From Embleya sp049739465 (GTDB lineage: Bacteria > Actinomycetota > Actinomycetes > Streptomycetales > Streptomycetaceae), in contig NZ_JBMHHY010000040.1 of assembly GCF_049739465.1 (NCBI RefSeq), positions 1 through 64,000 on the forward strand: a stretch of DNA of 64,000 nucleotides. Direction: 5' to 3'. The notes under the pieces are model-generated. The model searched no databases. It worked only from the letters and a program-made list of their open reading frames with translations, and was not told the DNA's origin. A program made the translations under genes and the position numbers. Positions 26,494-34,760 of this stretch are shown here, one piece after another (within the stretch, counting starts at the first letter, position 1; each line of letters starts with the position of its first letter).

Positions 26494-27633
26494 ATGACGC
26501 CGGACCCCACCGCGATGAGCAGGCTGTGTGACGCGGTCGCCCTGCGGCTCGAACACGAGGATCCCGACCTGACGGCCCGGATCCGTGCCGAGTTGCCCTC
26601 GTACGAACACCTGCCGGAACTCGAACACCGGCGCACCGTGCACGACCTCACCCGCCGCATGCTGGTCAGCATCGCGTCCGGGCAGGGGCCGATAGCCGAG
26701 CATCTCCAGTTCACGCGGCGCTCCGCACTGCGGCGGACGCAGTTGGGCGTGTCCGCCTACGACGTGCTGGGTTCGTTCCACATCGTGCGTCGCGAGGTCT
26801 GGGCGGCCCTGCAGTCCACGCCCGAGGCCACCAACGACCTGCTGCTCCGGTTGGTCGAACCGCTCGGCAGGTGGACCGAGGCCATGAGCACGGCGGTCGT
26901 CGACGCGTTCGTCGCGGACGCGCCGGGCACGGCCGTACAGCACGCCGAACTGCGGCAGCGATTCCTGAACGAGCTGGGCGATCGTTCCCTCGGGGAGCAG
27001 GTCACCGAGAGCGCGCGTGCGCTGGCGTTCGACGTGGAGGGGCGGTTCCAGGCGTTCTGCGCGACCCGTGCGGCGTGGCCCCGACCGGAGGTGGAGAACC
27101 TGCAGCGCGCGACCCGGCGACTGTCCGGTGTCGTGCACTGCGGAGTGCGCGGCGACGTCATGATCGCCATCGCGCAGGACTGCGATCCGGTACTCGTGGT
27201 GCGCACCGTGCACGGGATCGCCGGCGACCGGTCCGCAGTGGGGGTCGGGTTGCCCCGTCGGGGCCTGGACGGCGCACATCTGAGCATCGTCGACGCCGAG
27301 CGCGCGTTGCGAACGGCGCAGCTGTGGAACGAGCCGTCGGTGCGTTTCGCGGATTCCTGGCTCGAGGCGACGCTGCTCGACAGTCGATCCCGGCTGACGC
27401 CGATCCTCGCCGACATCCAGCAGGCCCAGCGGGACCACCCCGACCTCGCCGCCGCCGTCCTGGCGTTCGCCGACTGCGGATTCTCCCTCTCCGACGCCGC
27501 CAGGCGGCTCAACGTGCACCCGAACACCATGGGCTACCGACTGACGCGATGGCACGAACTCACCGGCGCCGACCCTCGGACATTCGCCGGGCTGGCCCGG
27601 TCCGTGCTCGGATGCCGGTCGGCGCCACGGTAG
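26494..27633 (+). CDS. PucR/CdaR-type transcriptional regulator
   Basis: 379 residues from ATG at 26,494 (MTPDPTAMSRLCDAVALRLE). The C-terminal helix-turn-helix is the PucR_2 type (LAAAVLAFADCGFSLSDAAR, then RLNVHPNTMGYRLTRWHELT). The middle GGDEF-like CdaR region is around residues 200-290 and includes VGVGLPRRGLDGAHLS. Such proteins usually activate catabolic operons in response to substrate. It lies 185 bp upstream of the P450 gene in the same direction and is the best candidate regulator of that module. Confidence 0.85.
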   Translation: MTPDPTAMSRLCDAVALRLEHEDPDLTARIRAELPSYEHLPELEHRRTVHDLTRRMLVSIASGQGPIAEHLQFTRRSALRRTQLGVSAYDVLGSFHIVRREVWAALQSTPEATNDLLLRLVEPLGRWTEAMSTAVVDAFVADAPGTAVQHAELRQRFLNELGDRSLGEQVTESARALAFDVEGRFQAFCATRAAWPRPEVENLQRATRRLSGVVHCGVRGDVMIAIAQDCDPVLVVRTVHGIAGDRSAVGVGLPRRGLDGAHLSIVDAERALRTAQLWNEPSVRFADSWLEATLLDSRSRLTPILADIQQAQRDHPDLAAAVLAFADCGFSLSDAARRLNVHPNTMGYRLTRWHELTGADPRTFAGLARSVLGCRSAPR

Positions 27634-27818
27634 AGGGCCGGCGGGAGCCAGGAGCGTCGAGGACATGTGAGCGCTTCCGGGGGCTTGTGTAAAGCACAGG
27701 AACCCGGCACTCAAGCTCATGTTTTCCCCAAAGACATGTTGGTTTGGTCGAACGTACCGTCGTGGCAGCAAGAAGAGGCGCCACCCACAGCGACGGCAAC
27801 GACTCGACGAGGAGCCCC
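27634..27818 (+). promoter_or_regulatory. Probable control region of the P450 module
   Basis: A locally AT-richer stretch (TGTGTAAAGCACAGGAA at about 27,690 and CTCATGTTTTCCCCAAAGAC at about 27,715) lies between the PucR gene and the P450 start. It contains an imperfect palindrome, ATGTTTTCCCCAAAGACAT. The ribosome binding site GAGGAG is at 27,808. Binding by the PucR protein is inferred from position only. Confidence 0.4.
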
Positions 27819-29033
27819 ATGTCCGCCCAGGAGTATCTGAGCCTCGGCGATCCCACGATTCGCGCGGATCGCTTCGCCACCTACCGGCGGCTGCGCGACC
27901 ACAACCCCGTCGCCCGGGTCGAGCCCGACGGCGCGAGAGTCGTTCTGACCCGCTACGCGGACGTCGAGCGGATCTTCAAGGATCCGTTGATGCGGGTGCA
28001 GCCGAAGGCCGGCGAGTACCCGGCCGACATCGGCACCGGCCCCGGCGCCACCTTCCACAAACTGTCCCTGCCGGACATGGACCCGCCGACGCACACGCGA
28101 CTGCGCAAGCTCGTCTCGCCCGCGTTCGCGCCGCGGGCGCTGGCCCATATGCGGTCGTGGGTCGAGCGGATCATCACCGACAACATCGAGGCGCTCGCCG
28201 CCGTCGACGGCGAAGTCGACTTCGTCGAGCACTTCGGCACGCGTGTGCCCGCGGAGATCGCCTGTCGACTGCTGCACGCCCCCGCCGCCGACGCGGCGAC
28301 GGTGCTGCGGCGGATGCCCGCGCTCAACGCCGTGTTGACCCACACGCCCATCACCCCGAGGCAGCTCGCCGCAGCCGACGAGGCCGCGCAGTTCTACTTC
28401 GACTACATCGGCGAGATCGTCGACTCGATGCGCGGAAACCTCGGCCCCGAGGACCCGGTCGGCGCACTGATGCTGGCCGAGGAGGAAGGCGGACGGCTCA
28501 GCCGGGACGAACTGATCGTCACGCTCGTCGGATTCTTCATCGCCAGTTACCACACCACGATGGTGGCGATGACCAACGCCGTCCACGCGCTGCTGTCCCA
28601 CCCCGATCAGATGCGGCTGCTCGCCGCCGACCCGGACCTGGCGCCGGCGGCGTGGGAGGAGGTGCTGCGCTGGCAGTCGCCCGTGCACTTCATCTCCCGC
28701 TACGCCGGCTACGACTTCGAGCTCCACGGCGAGACCATCACCGAGGGCACCCAGCTCATGCTCGGGCTCGCGGCGGCCAATCGCGACGAGCGCCGCTTCA
28801 CCGATCCGGACACCTTCGACATCCGGCGCACCGGCAACCGGCACCTGGCCTTCACTGCGGGCGGCCACTTCTGCATCGGCGCCCCGCTGTCGCGCCTCGA
28901 GGGCGACATCCTGCTGCGGCTCCTGCCCCAGCGGCTGCCCGCGATGACGCTCACCGATCCCAACCCCCCGTGGAACGACGAACTCGTGTTCGCCTCGATG
29001 ACCGCGCTGAAGGTCGCACCGAAGGGGGTGTAG
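27819..29033 (+). CDS. Cytochrome P450 (class I bacterial)
   Basis: 404 residues from ATG at 27,819, behind GAGGAG. An upstream GTG at 27,744 is less likely. The K-helix ExxR is E281-R284 (EEVLRW). The heme loop is FTAGGHFCIG with ligand C352. The I-helix reads FFIASYHTT at residues 239-247, where most bacterial P450s have AGxET or AGHDTT. Gly is replaced by Ser and the acidic residue before Thr by His, so proton delivery may differ. First gene of a module with its own ferredoxin and reductase, forming a complete class I electron chain. Substrate unknown. Confidence 0.92.
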   Translation: MSAQEYLSLGDPTIRADRFATYRRLRDHNPVARVEPDGARVVLTRYADVERIFKDPLMRVQPKAGEYPADIGTGPGATFHKLSLPDMDPPTHTRLRKLVSPAFAPRALAHMRSWVERIITDNIEALAAVDGEVDFVEHFGTRVPAEIACRLLHAPAADAATVLRRMPALNAVLTHTPITPRQLAAADEAAQFYFDYIGEIVDSMRGNLGPEDPVGALMLAEEEGGRLSRDELIVTLVGFFIASYHTTMVAMTNAVHALLSHPDQMRLLAADPDLAPAAWEEVLRWQSPVHFISRYAGYDFELHGETITEGTQLMLGLAAANRDERRFTDPDTFDIRRTGNRHLAFTAGGHFCIGAPLSRLEGDILLRLLPQRLPAMTLTDPNPPWNDELVFASMTALKVAPKGV

Positions 29034-29036
29034 ACG

Positions 29037-29879
29037 ATGACCGAAGGAAGGTGGCCCGGCGGGCGCCGAGCCGCGGCCTGTGTCACGTTCGACCACCTCG
29101 GCGAGGCCGCCGAGATCGGCACGCAATCCTGGCCCGCCGACGTTCCGGTCGGCAGTCACCACAGTGTCTCCGTCGAGCTCCCGAACATTCTGGCGATGCT
29201 GCGCGATCGGCCGGTGCGATCGACGTTCTACGTCGAGGCGTGGAACATCGACGTCTACCCGGACGCCGTGCGGTGCATCGCGGACGCCGGACACGACGTG
29301 GGGTGGCACGGCTGGTTGCACGAACCGTGGTCCCGAACGGGCGAAGTCGCCCTGCGTACCGCCCTGGACCGCAGCTTCGACCGGTACGACCGGCTGGGAA
29401 TCCGGCCCATCGCGGCCCGTCCTCCCGGTGGCCTGCTCGGCGACCACTCGCCGACGCTGCTGCGCGAGTACGGGTTCGAACTCGCCTCGTTGGCCGGCGA
29501 CGTCCACGGCCTCCAAGATGGGCTGGCCCTGCTGCCCTACCCCTGGGCGGGTGTCGACGGCGCCTACTACATCGCCGGCTTCACCCGGCTGCGCACGGAG
29601 GAGCCGGGCGATCATCCGGTCGGGCCGGACGTCCTGCTGCGCGCGCACGAGCGATCGCTCGAGGAGGCCGTCGAAGCCGCCGGCTTCGCGTCGCACGTGT
29701 TCCACGTGTGTTGGCAGGACACCCCGGACAAGGTCGCCGCCATCGGCGCACTGATGGACCGACTCGACGCCGACGACCGCGTGTGGCACGCCCGGTCGAC
29801 CGAGATCGCGCGGTGGATGCACGCGCACCCCGAACACTTCGCGGGGGCCGCGCACCTCGACGCGCCCCCCGCGTGGTGA
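29037..29879 (+). CDS. Polysaccharide deacetylase-like (NodB-fold) amidohydrolase
   Basis: 280 residues starting 3 bp after the P450 stop. NodB-type motifs are CVTFDHLGEAAE (motif 1), GHDVGWHGWLHE with the H-x3-H metal pair, and ARPPGG. It is close to the PuuE/allantoinase-like subgroup rather than to exported chitin deacetylases. There is no signal peptide, so it acts in the cytosol, probably on a small amide, imide or acyl group. Tight coupling between a P450 and an FAH-family hydrolase suggests it works on a pathway intermediate. Confidence 0.8.
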   Translation: MTEGRWPGGRRAAACVTFDHLGEAAEIGTQSWPADVPVGSHHSVSVELPNILAMLRDRPVRSTFYVEAWNIDVYPDAVRCIADAGHDVGWHGWLHEPWSRTGEVALRTALDRSFDRYDRLGIRPIAARPPGGLLGDHSPTLLREYGFELASLAGDVHGLQDGLALLPYPWAGVDGAYYIAGFTRLRTEEPGDHPVGPDVLLRAHERSLEEAVEAAGFASHVFHVCWQDTPDKVAAIGALMDRLDADDRVWHARSTEIARWMHAHPEHFAGAAHLDAPPAW

Positions 29880-29920
29880 CCACGCCGTCCCCGTCAGACA
29901 TCCCTCTTCTTGGAGGCGAC

Positions 29921-30877
29921 ATGCGTATCGTCAGCTTCGGCGGACCCGGCGGCGAACAGCCGGGGGTGCTGGTCGACGATCACACGATCCTGCCCCTTGC
30001 CCCGGTTCTCGCGCCGCTCGGGCTCCCCGCTACGGACACCACACACATCCTCGCGCTGTGGCCGACCATCCGGCCCCTCGTGGAAGCGGCACTGCACGAC
30101 ACGCACCGGCACATCGCCCGCGCGGGTGTGCGTCTGGGGCCGCCGGTTCCGCGCCCCGGCAAGGTGATCGCCGTCGGGTTCAACTACCCCCTGCACTCCA
30201 ACGCCGTGCTCGGCGACGTCACCCCGCCCACCGAGCCCGTCATGTTCGTCAAGCTGCCGGGGAGCGTGTGCGGGCCGTACGACCCGCTGATCAAGCCACC
30301 CGAGACGAAGGCGCTCGACTACGAGCTCGAACTGGCCGTCGTGATCGGCCGGGCCGGGCGGCGGATCGCTCCCGACGACGCCCTCGACCACGTCGCCGGC
30401 TACATGATCGCCAACGACGTCACCGCGCGGGACGTGGCGCTGGGCGCCGGAATCCACTCGCCGTTGCAGATGCAACTCGTCCGCGGCAAGGGGTTCCCGT
30501 CGTTCTGCGCCACCGGACCCTGGCTGCTCATGCGCGACGAGCGCGACGAACGCCTCGACGCGATGCCGCTGAACCTGAAGCTCTCGGTCAACGGCCAGGC
30601 CCGCCAGGACGGTTGGAGCAGCGACATGCTCTTCGACATACCGGCCCTCATCGCGTCGATCAGCAGCACCACCGATCTGCTCCCCGGCGACGTGATCCTC
30701 ACCGGCACCCCGAGCGGCTGCGGATTCGAACTCGACCCGCCGGCCTACCTCGTCGACGGCGACGAGATCCGCGGCACCATCACCGGACTCGGCGAACAAC
30801 ACCAGCGGGTCACGGACGAAGACACCACCAGCCGCGAAATCCCCGTCACCCCCACCACCGTTCGGACAGCGTCATGA
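29921..30877 (+). CDS. Fumarylacetoacetate hydrolase (FAH)-family protein
   Basis: 318 residues from ATG at 29,921 behind TGGAGG. The FAH fold is shown by VIAVGFNYPLHS, the metal-binding acidic motif LDYELELAVVIGRAGR, YMIANDVTARDVAL, and ILTGTPSGCGFELDP near the C-terminus. Family members hydrolyse or isomerise beta-diketone and ring-cleavage products such as acylpyruvates and hydroxy-dienedioates. The position after P450 and deacetylase genes suggests a ring-cleavage product as substrate. Its stop overlaps the ferredoxin start (ATGA). Confidence 0.88.
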   Translation: MRIVSFGGPGGEQPGVLVDDHTILPLAPVLAPLGLPATDTTHILALWPTIRPLVEAALHDTHRHIARAGVRLGPPVPRPGKVIAVGFNYPLHSNAVLGDVTPPTEPVMFVKLPGSVCGPYDPLIKPPETKALDYELELAVVIGRAGRRIAPDDALDHVAGYMIANDVTARDVALGAGIHSPLQMQLVRGKGFPSFCATGPWLLMRDERDERLDAMPLNLKLSVNGQARQDGWSSDMLFDIPALIASISSTTDLLPGDVILTGTPSGCGFELDPPAYLVDGDEIRGTITGLGEQHQRVTDEDTTSREIPVTPTTVRTAS

Positions 30878-31188
30878 CGAAGATCGACTACATGCAACCG
30901 GACGGTACCCGTATCACCGTCGACGCGGCCCCCGGCGACACGGTCATGTCGGCCGCCATCGCCGCCGACGTGGACGGGATCGTCGGCGAATGCGGCGGCA
31001 ACATGATGTGCGCGACCTGCCACGTCTACGTCGACGAGGCGGTGGCCGCGCGGCTCCCGGCCATGACCGACGACGAGGACCAGATGCTCGCCTGCACCGA
31101 GGCGCCGCGCACCGCCCACAGCCGACTGGGGTGCCAACTCCCCGCCGACGAACCGATGGTCGTGACCGTACCGGGGACCCCGACATGA
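30874..31188 (+). CDS. [2Fe-2S] ferredoxin (adrenodoxin/putidaredoxin type)
   Basis: 104 residues from ATG at 30,874, overlapping the previous stop by 4 bp. Cluster cysteines are in GECGGNMMCATCHVY and LGCQL, the C-x5-C-x2-C plus distant C pattern of adrenodoxin/putidaredoxin-type ferredoxins that serve class I P450s. It ends at the start of the reductase gene. It almost certainly carries electrons to the P450 of this operon. Confidence 0.92.
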   Translation: MTKIDYMQPDGTRITVDAAPGDTVMSAAIAADVDGIVGECGGNMMCATCHVYVDEAVAARLPAMTDDEDQMLACTEAPRTAHSRLGCQLPADEPMVVTVPGTPT

Positions 31189-32486
31189 AGCCCGACGCCA
31201 CCGTCGTGATCGTCGGCGCGGGCCAAGGCGGCTTCCAGGTCGCGGCATCGCTGCGCGAACGCGGACACGCCGGTCCCGTCGTCCTCGTCGGTGACGAACC
31301 GGGCCTGCCCTACCAACGGCCGCCCCTGTCGAAGAACTTCCTGCTGCACGCCGAGACGCAGACCGAGTTGCGCCCCCGCTCGTTCTACGAGCGCCGCGAC
31401 ATCCAACTGCGCCACGCACGCGTCGACTCCATCGACCGGTTCGGCCGGCGGGTGCGGCTGGCCGACGGACACACCCTGGCCTACGACCACCTCGTCCTGG
31501 CCACGGGAGCGCGCAACCGCACCCCGCCCGTCGAGGGCATCACCCTCGACGGGGTCGTCCAGGTCCGCACCCGCGACGACGCGCAACGCCTGCGCGCCCG
31601 GCTGTCGGCCGCCACGCACCTGGCGATCGTCGGTGCCGGGTTCATCGGCATGGAAGTGGCAGCCGCCGGGGCGAAGAGGGGAATCGCGACCACCGTCGTC
31701 GAGGCGCTCCACCGCCCGATGGCCCGGTCGGTGTCCGTGGCGACCTCGACACACATCGCCGACCTGCACCGCGCGCAGGGCACCACGCTGCGCATGGGAC
31801 GCACCGTCGTACGCCTGGACGGCGACGGCACCGGAGCCGTCACCGGCGTCCGTCTTCACGACGGCACGCTCGTGCCTGCGGACCTCGTGGTCGTCGGAGT
31901 CGGCGTGGCACCCGCCGTGGAACTCGCGACCGACGCCGGCATCGACGTCGGGGACGGCATCCGGGTCGACGCCCAGTTGAGCACCAGCGATCCGCACATC
32001 TCCGCCATCGGCGACTGCGCCGATTTCCCCAACACCCACACCGGAACCCGAACCCGACTCGAATCGATCCAGAACGCCGTCGACCAGGCCCGCTGCCTCG
32101 CCGCCCGCCTGACGGGTACGCCCGCCCCCTACACCGCCGTTCCCTGGTTCTGGACCGAACAGTTCTCCACGAAACTGCAGATCGCCGGCATCGGGCAGGG
32201 CCACGACGACAGCACCGTCCTCGGCGACCCGGCGACCGGATCGTTCTCCACCCTGTTGTTCAAGGACGATCTCCTCACGGCCGTCGAGTCGGTCAACACA
32301 CCGGCGGACCACACCGCGGCTCGCCGCATCCTCGCCTCCGACCGGCCGTTGCACCGCGAGGAGACGGCCGCCGACGGATTCTCGCTCAACCAATGGGCCG
32401 GCCGACAGCGCCGCGCCCAGGACCGCACCGAGGCCGCGCACGACACGGTCGACGCCCGGGTCGGCCACACCGCCGACGCCCACTGA
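31185..32486 (+). CDS. Ferredoxin reductase (putidaredoxin reductase-like, FAD/NAD(P)H)
   Basis: 433 residues from ATG at 31,185, overlapping the ferredoxin stop (ATGA). The FAD motif is VVIVGAGQGGFQVAASL. The NAD-binding motif is LAIVGAGFIGMEVAAAGA. The second FAD motif is ISAIGDCADFPN. YQRPPLSK is typical of rubredoxin/putidaredoxin reductases. It completes the electron chain NAD(P)H to ferredoxin to P450. A C-terminal tail of about 60 residues after the usual reductase core ends in a His/Asp-rich stretch. Last gene of the P450 module. Confidence 0.92.
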   Translation: MKPDATVVIVGAGQGGFQVAASLRERGHAGPVVLVGDEPGLPYQRPPLSKNFLLHAETQTELRPRSFYERRDIQLRHARVDSIDRFGRRVRLADGHTLAYDHLVLATGARNRTPPVEGITLDGVVQVRTRDDAQRLRARLSAATHLAIVGAGFIGMEVAAAGAKRGIATTVVEALHRPMARSVSVATSTHIADLHRAQGTTLRMGRTVVRLDGDGTGAVTGVRLHDGTLVPADLVVVGVGVAPAVELATDAGIDVGDGIRVDAQLSTSDPHISAIGDCADFPNTHTGTRTRLESIQNAVDQARCLAARLTGTPAPYTAVPWFWTEQFSTKLQIAGIGQGHDDSTVLGDPATGSFSTLLFKDDLLTAVESVNTPADHTAARRILASDRPLHREETAADGFSLNQWAGRQRRAQDRTEAAHDTVDARVGHTADAH

Positions 32487-32626
32487 GCCAGACGGGCGGG
32501 CAAGTCGCCACGGCACACCCGCAACACCACGCACGCGCGCCCTGAACCGGCCCACGCGCAGGGAACCTCCACGTTCCTCGCCGGGCCCGTTCACGGGTCA
32601 CACGTCCAACGAAAGCGAGCCTCCCG

Positions 32627-33742
32627 ATGTCCGTGATATCCGCGAAGACCCTGCGCCGATCGATGCAGAGCTTCCTTCCTTCGCTCGCGCCGGTGCGCTT
32701 CGTGGCCGAGGACGGCACACCGGAGAAGCCACCGCCCGGCTACCACGCGCCGGACGACACGCTGCTGCGCGAGGCATACCGACGGATGGTGCTCGGGCGA
32801 CGGTTCGACACCCAGGCGACGGCCCTGACCAAGCAGGGCCGGCTCGCCGTGTACCCCTCCAGCCGGGGCCAGGAGGCGTGCCAGATCGCCGCGGCGCTGG
32901 CGTTGCGCGAGGACGACTGGTTGTTCCCGACCTACCGCGACTCGATGGCCCTGGTGACGCGTGGCGTCGACCCCGTCGAGGTGCTGACGCTGTTGCGCGG
33001 GGACTGGCACTGCGGTTACGACCCGATGGCGACCCGGGTGGCGCCCCAGTGCACACCGCTGGCCACCCAGGTGCTGCACGCCGCGGGCATGGCCGAGGCG
33101 ATGCGGCGCAAGGGCGAGGACGGCGTGGCCATGGCGTTGATCGGCGACGGCGGGACCAGCGAGGGCGACTTCCACGAAGCGCTCAACTTCGCCGCCGTGT
33201 TCGCGTCGCCGGTGGTGTTCTTCGTCCAGAACAACAAGTACGCCATCTCGGTGCCGCTGGCCCGGCAGAGCGCCGCTCCCGCGTTGGCGTACAAGGGCGT
33301 CGGATACGGCGTGCGGTCGGAACAGGTGGACGGCAACGACCTGGTGGCGGTGTTGTCCGTGTTGACCGCCGCCGTCGAGCACGCGCGCGCCGGCGGGGGC
33401 CCGTTCCTGGTGGAGGCACACACCTACCGGATGGACGCGCACACCAACGCCGACGACGCGACGCGCTATCGCGAGCCGGCCGAGGTGGAGCGGTGGCGGG
33501 CGGCGGATCCCCTTGCCCGGTTGCAGACGTACCTGCGGGCGCGCGCCGTGCTGACCGACGACGACATCGAGGCCGGCCGGTCGGATGCCGAGAGCCTCGC
33601 CGCAGCCCTGCGCGCGCGGATGAACACCGACCACGAGGGCGACCCACTGGAGCTGTTCGACCACGTCTTCGCCGAGCCCACCCCCCAGTTGCGCGAGCAA
33701 CGCGCCCTGCTCGCCGCCGAGTTCACTGCCCAGGAGGACTGA
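32627..33742 (+). CDS. 2-oxoacid dehydrogenase E1 component, alpha subunit
   Basis: 371 residues from ATG at 32,627. The thiamine diphosphate motif starts GDGGTSEGDFHEALNFAAVF at about residue 173 and ends VQNNKYAIS. YPSSRGQEACQIAAALAL and RMDAHTNADDATRYR are typical of branched-chain (BkdA/PdhA-like) E1-alpha. With E1-beta and E2 it would oxidatively decarboxylate a 2-oxoacid to an acyl-CoA. Placement between the P450 module and paa genes suggests an aryl or branched 2-oxoacid, for example phenylpyruvate to phenylacetyl-CoA. That substrate is an inference. Two bases separate it from E1-beta. Confidence 0.9.
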   Translation: MSVISAKTLRRSMQSFLPSLAPVRFVAEDGTPEKPPPGYHAPDDTLLREAYRRMVLGRRFDTQATALTKQGRLAVYPSSRGQEACQIAAALALREDDWLFPTYRDSMALVTRGVDPVEVLTLLRGDWHCGYDPMATRVAPQCTPLATQVLHAAGMAEAMRRKGEDGVAMALIGDGGTSEGDFHEALNFAAVFASPVVFFVQNNKYAISVPLARQSAAPALAYKGVGYGVRSEQVDGNDLVAVLSVLTAAVEHARAGGGPFLVEAHTYRMDAHTNADDATRYREPAEVERWRAADPLARLQTYLRARAVLTDDDIEAGRSDAESLAAALRARMNTDHEGDPLELFDHVFAEPTPQLREQRALLAAEFTAQED

Positions 33743-33743
33743 C

Positions 33744-34760
33744 ATGGCGACCGTGACGATGGCGCAGGCGCTGAACACCGCGCTGCGCGACGCGTTGACC
33801 TCGGACGAACGAGTGCTGGTGTTCGGCGAGGACGTCGGCCCCCTGGGCGGCGTATTCCGCATCACCGACGGCCTGACCCGGGACTTCGGTGAACAACGCT
33901 GCTTCGACACCCCGCTCGCGGAGGCCGGCATCGTCGGCCTCGCCGTCGGGATGGCCATGGGCGGCTTCCGGCCCGTGGTGGAGATGCAGTTCGACGCCTT
34001 CGCCTACCCCGCGTTCGAACAGATCGCCTCGCACGTCGCGAAGTCGCGCAACCGGACCCGAGGGCGGGTGTCGCTGCCGATGGTGATCCGCATCCCGTAC
34101 GCGGGCGGAATCGGCGGCGTCGAGCACCACTGCGACTCCAGCGAGGCGTACTACGCGCACACGCCCGGCCTGAAGGTGGTCACCCCCGCGACGGCCGAGG
34201 ACGCCTACTGGCTGTTGCGCGACGCGATCGCCGACCCGGACCCCGTGGTCTTCCTGGAACCCAAGAAGCTGTACTGGTCGAAGCAGGACACCGACTTCGG
34301 CACGCGTCATGCGCAGCCGTTCGGTCGCGCGGTCGTGCGCCGCGAGGGAAGCGACGCGACGCTCGTGACCTACGGCCCCTCCGTACCGGTGGCGCTCGAG
34401 GCGGCCGAGATCGCGGCGCGCGAGGGACGCAGCCTGGAGGTCGTCGACCTGCGCACCCTGGTGCCGTTCGACGACGAGACGGTGGCCGCGTCCGTGCGAC
34501 GCACGGGCCGCTGCGTCGTGATCCAGGAAGCCCAGGGATTCGCCGGTGTGGGCGCCGAGATCGCCGCCCGGGTGCAGGAGCGCTGCTTCCACTCGTTGGC
34601 CGCGCCGGTGTTGCGCGTCGCCGGGTTCGACATCCCCTACCCGCCGCCGAAGTTGGAGCACGCGCACCTGCCCGGCGTGGACCGCGTCCTGGACGCGGTG
34701 GACCGACTGCAATTCGACGACGCGCCCGACGTCCGGCACCTGATCGTGGGAGCGGCATGA
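33744..34760 (+). CDS. 2-oxoacid dehydrogenase E1 component, beta subunit
   Basis: 338 residues from ATG at 33,744. Transketolase-like beta subunit with TLVFGEDVG-type start (LVFGEDVGPLGGVFRITDGL), FDTPLAEAGIVGLAVGMAMG and RIPYAGGIGGVEHHCDSSEA. The C-terminal transketolase domain shows LEVVDLRTLVPFDDETV. It pairs with the alpha subunit directly upstream to form the alpha2beta2 E1 decarboxylase, and its stop overlaps the E2 start. Confidence 0.92.
   Translation: MATVTMAQALNTALRDALTSDERVLVFGEDVGPLGGVFRITDGLTRDFGEQRCFDTPLAEAGIVGLAVGMAMGGFRPVVEMQFDAFAYPAFEQIASHVAKSRNRTRGRVSLPMVIRIPYAGGIGGVEHHCDSSEAYYAHTPGLKVVTPATAEDAYWLLRDAIADPDPVVFLEPKKLYWSKQDTDFGTRHAQPFGRAVVRREGSDATLVTYGPSVPVALEAAEIAAREGRSLEVVDLRTLVPFDDETVAASVRRTGRCVVIQEAQGFAGVGAEIAARVQERCFHSLAAPVLRVAGFDIPYPPPKLEHAHLPGVDRVLDAVDRLQFDDAPDVRHLIVGAA

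Noticed and set aside
27719..30877. Plus-strand open frame of 1,052 codons
   Set aside because: The first 730 codons are an out-of-frame shadow of the P450 and deacetylase genes. Only the part from 29,921 is real (FAH family).
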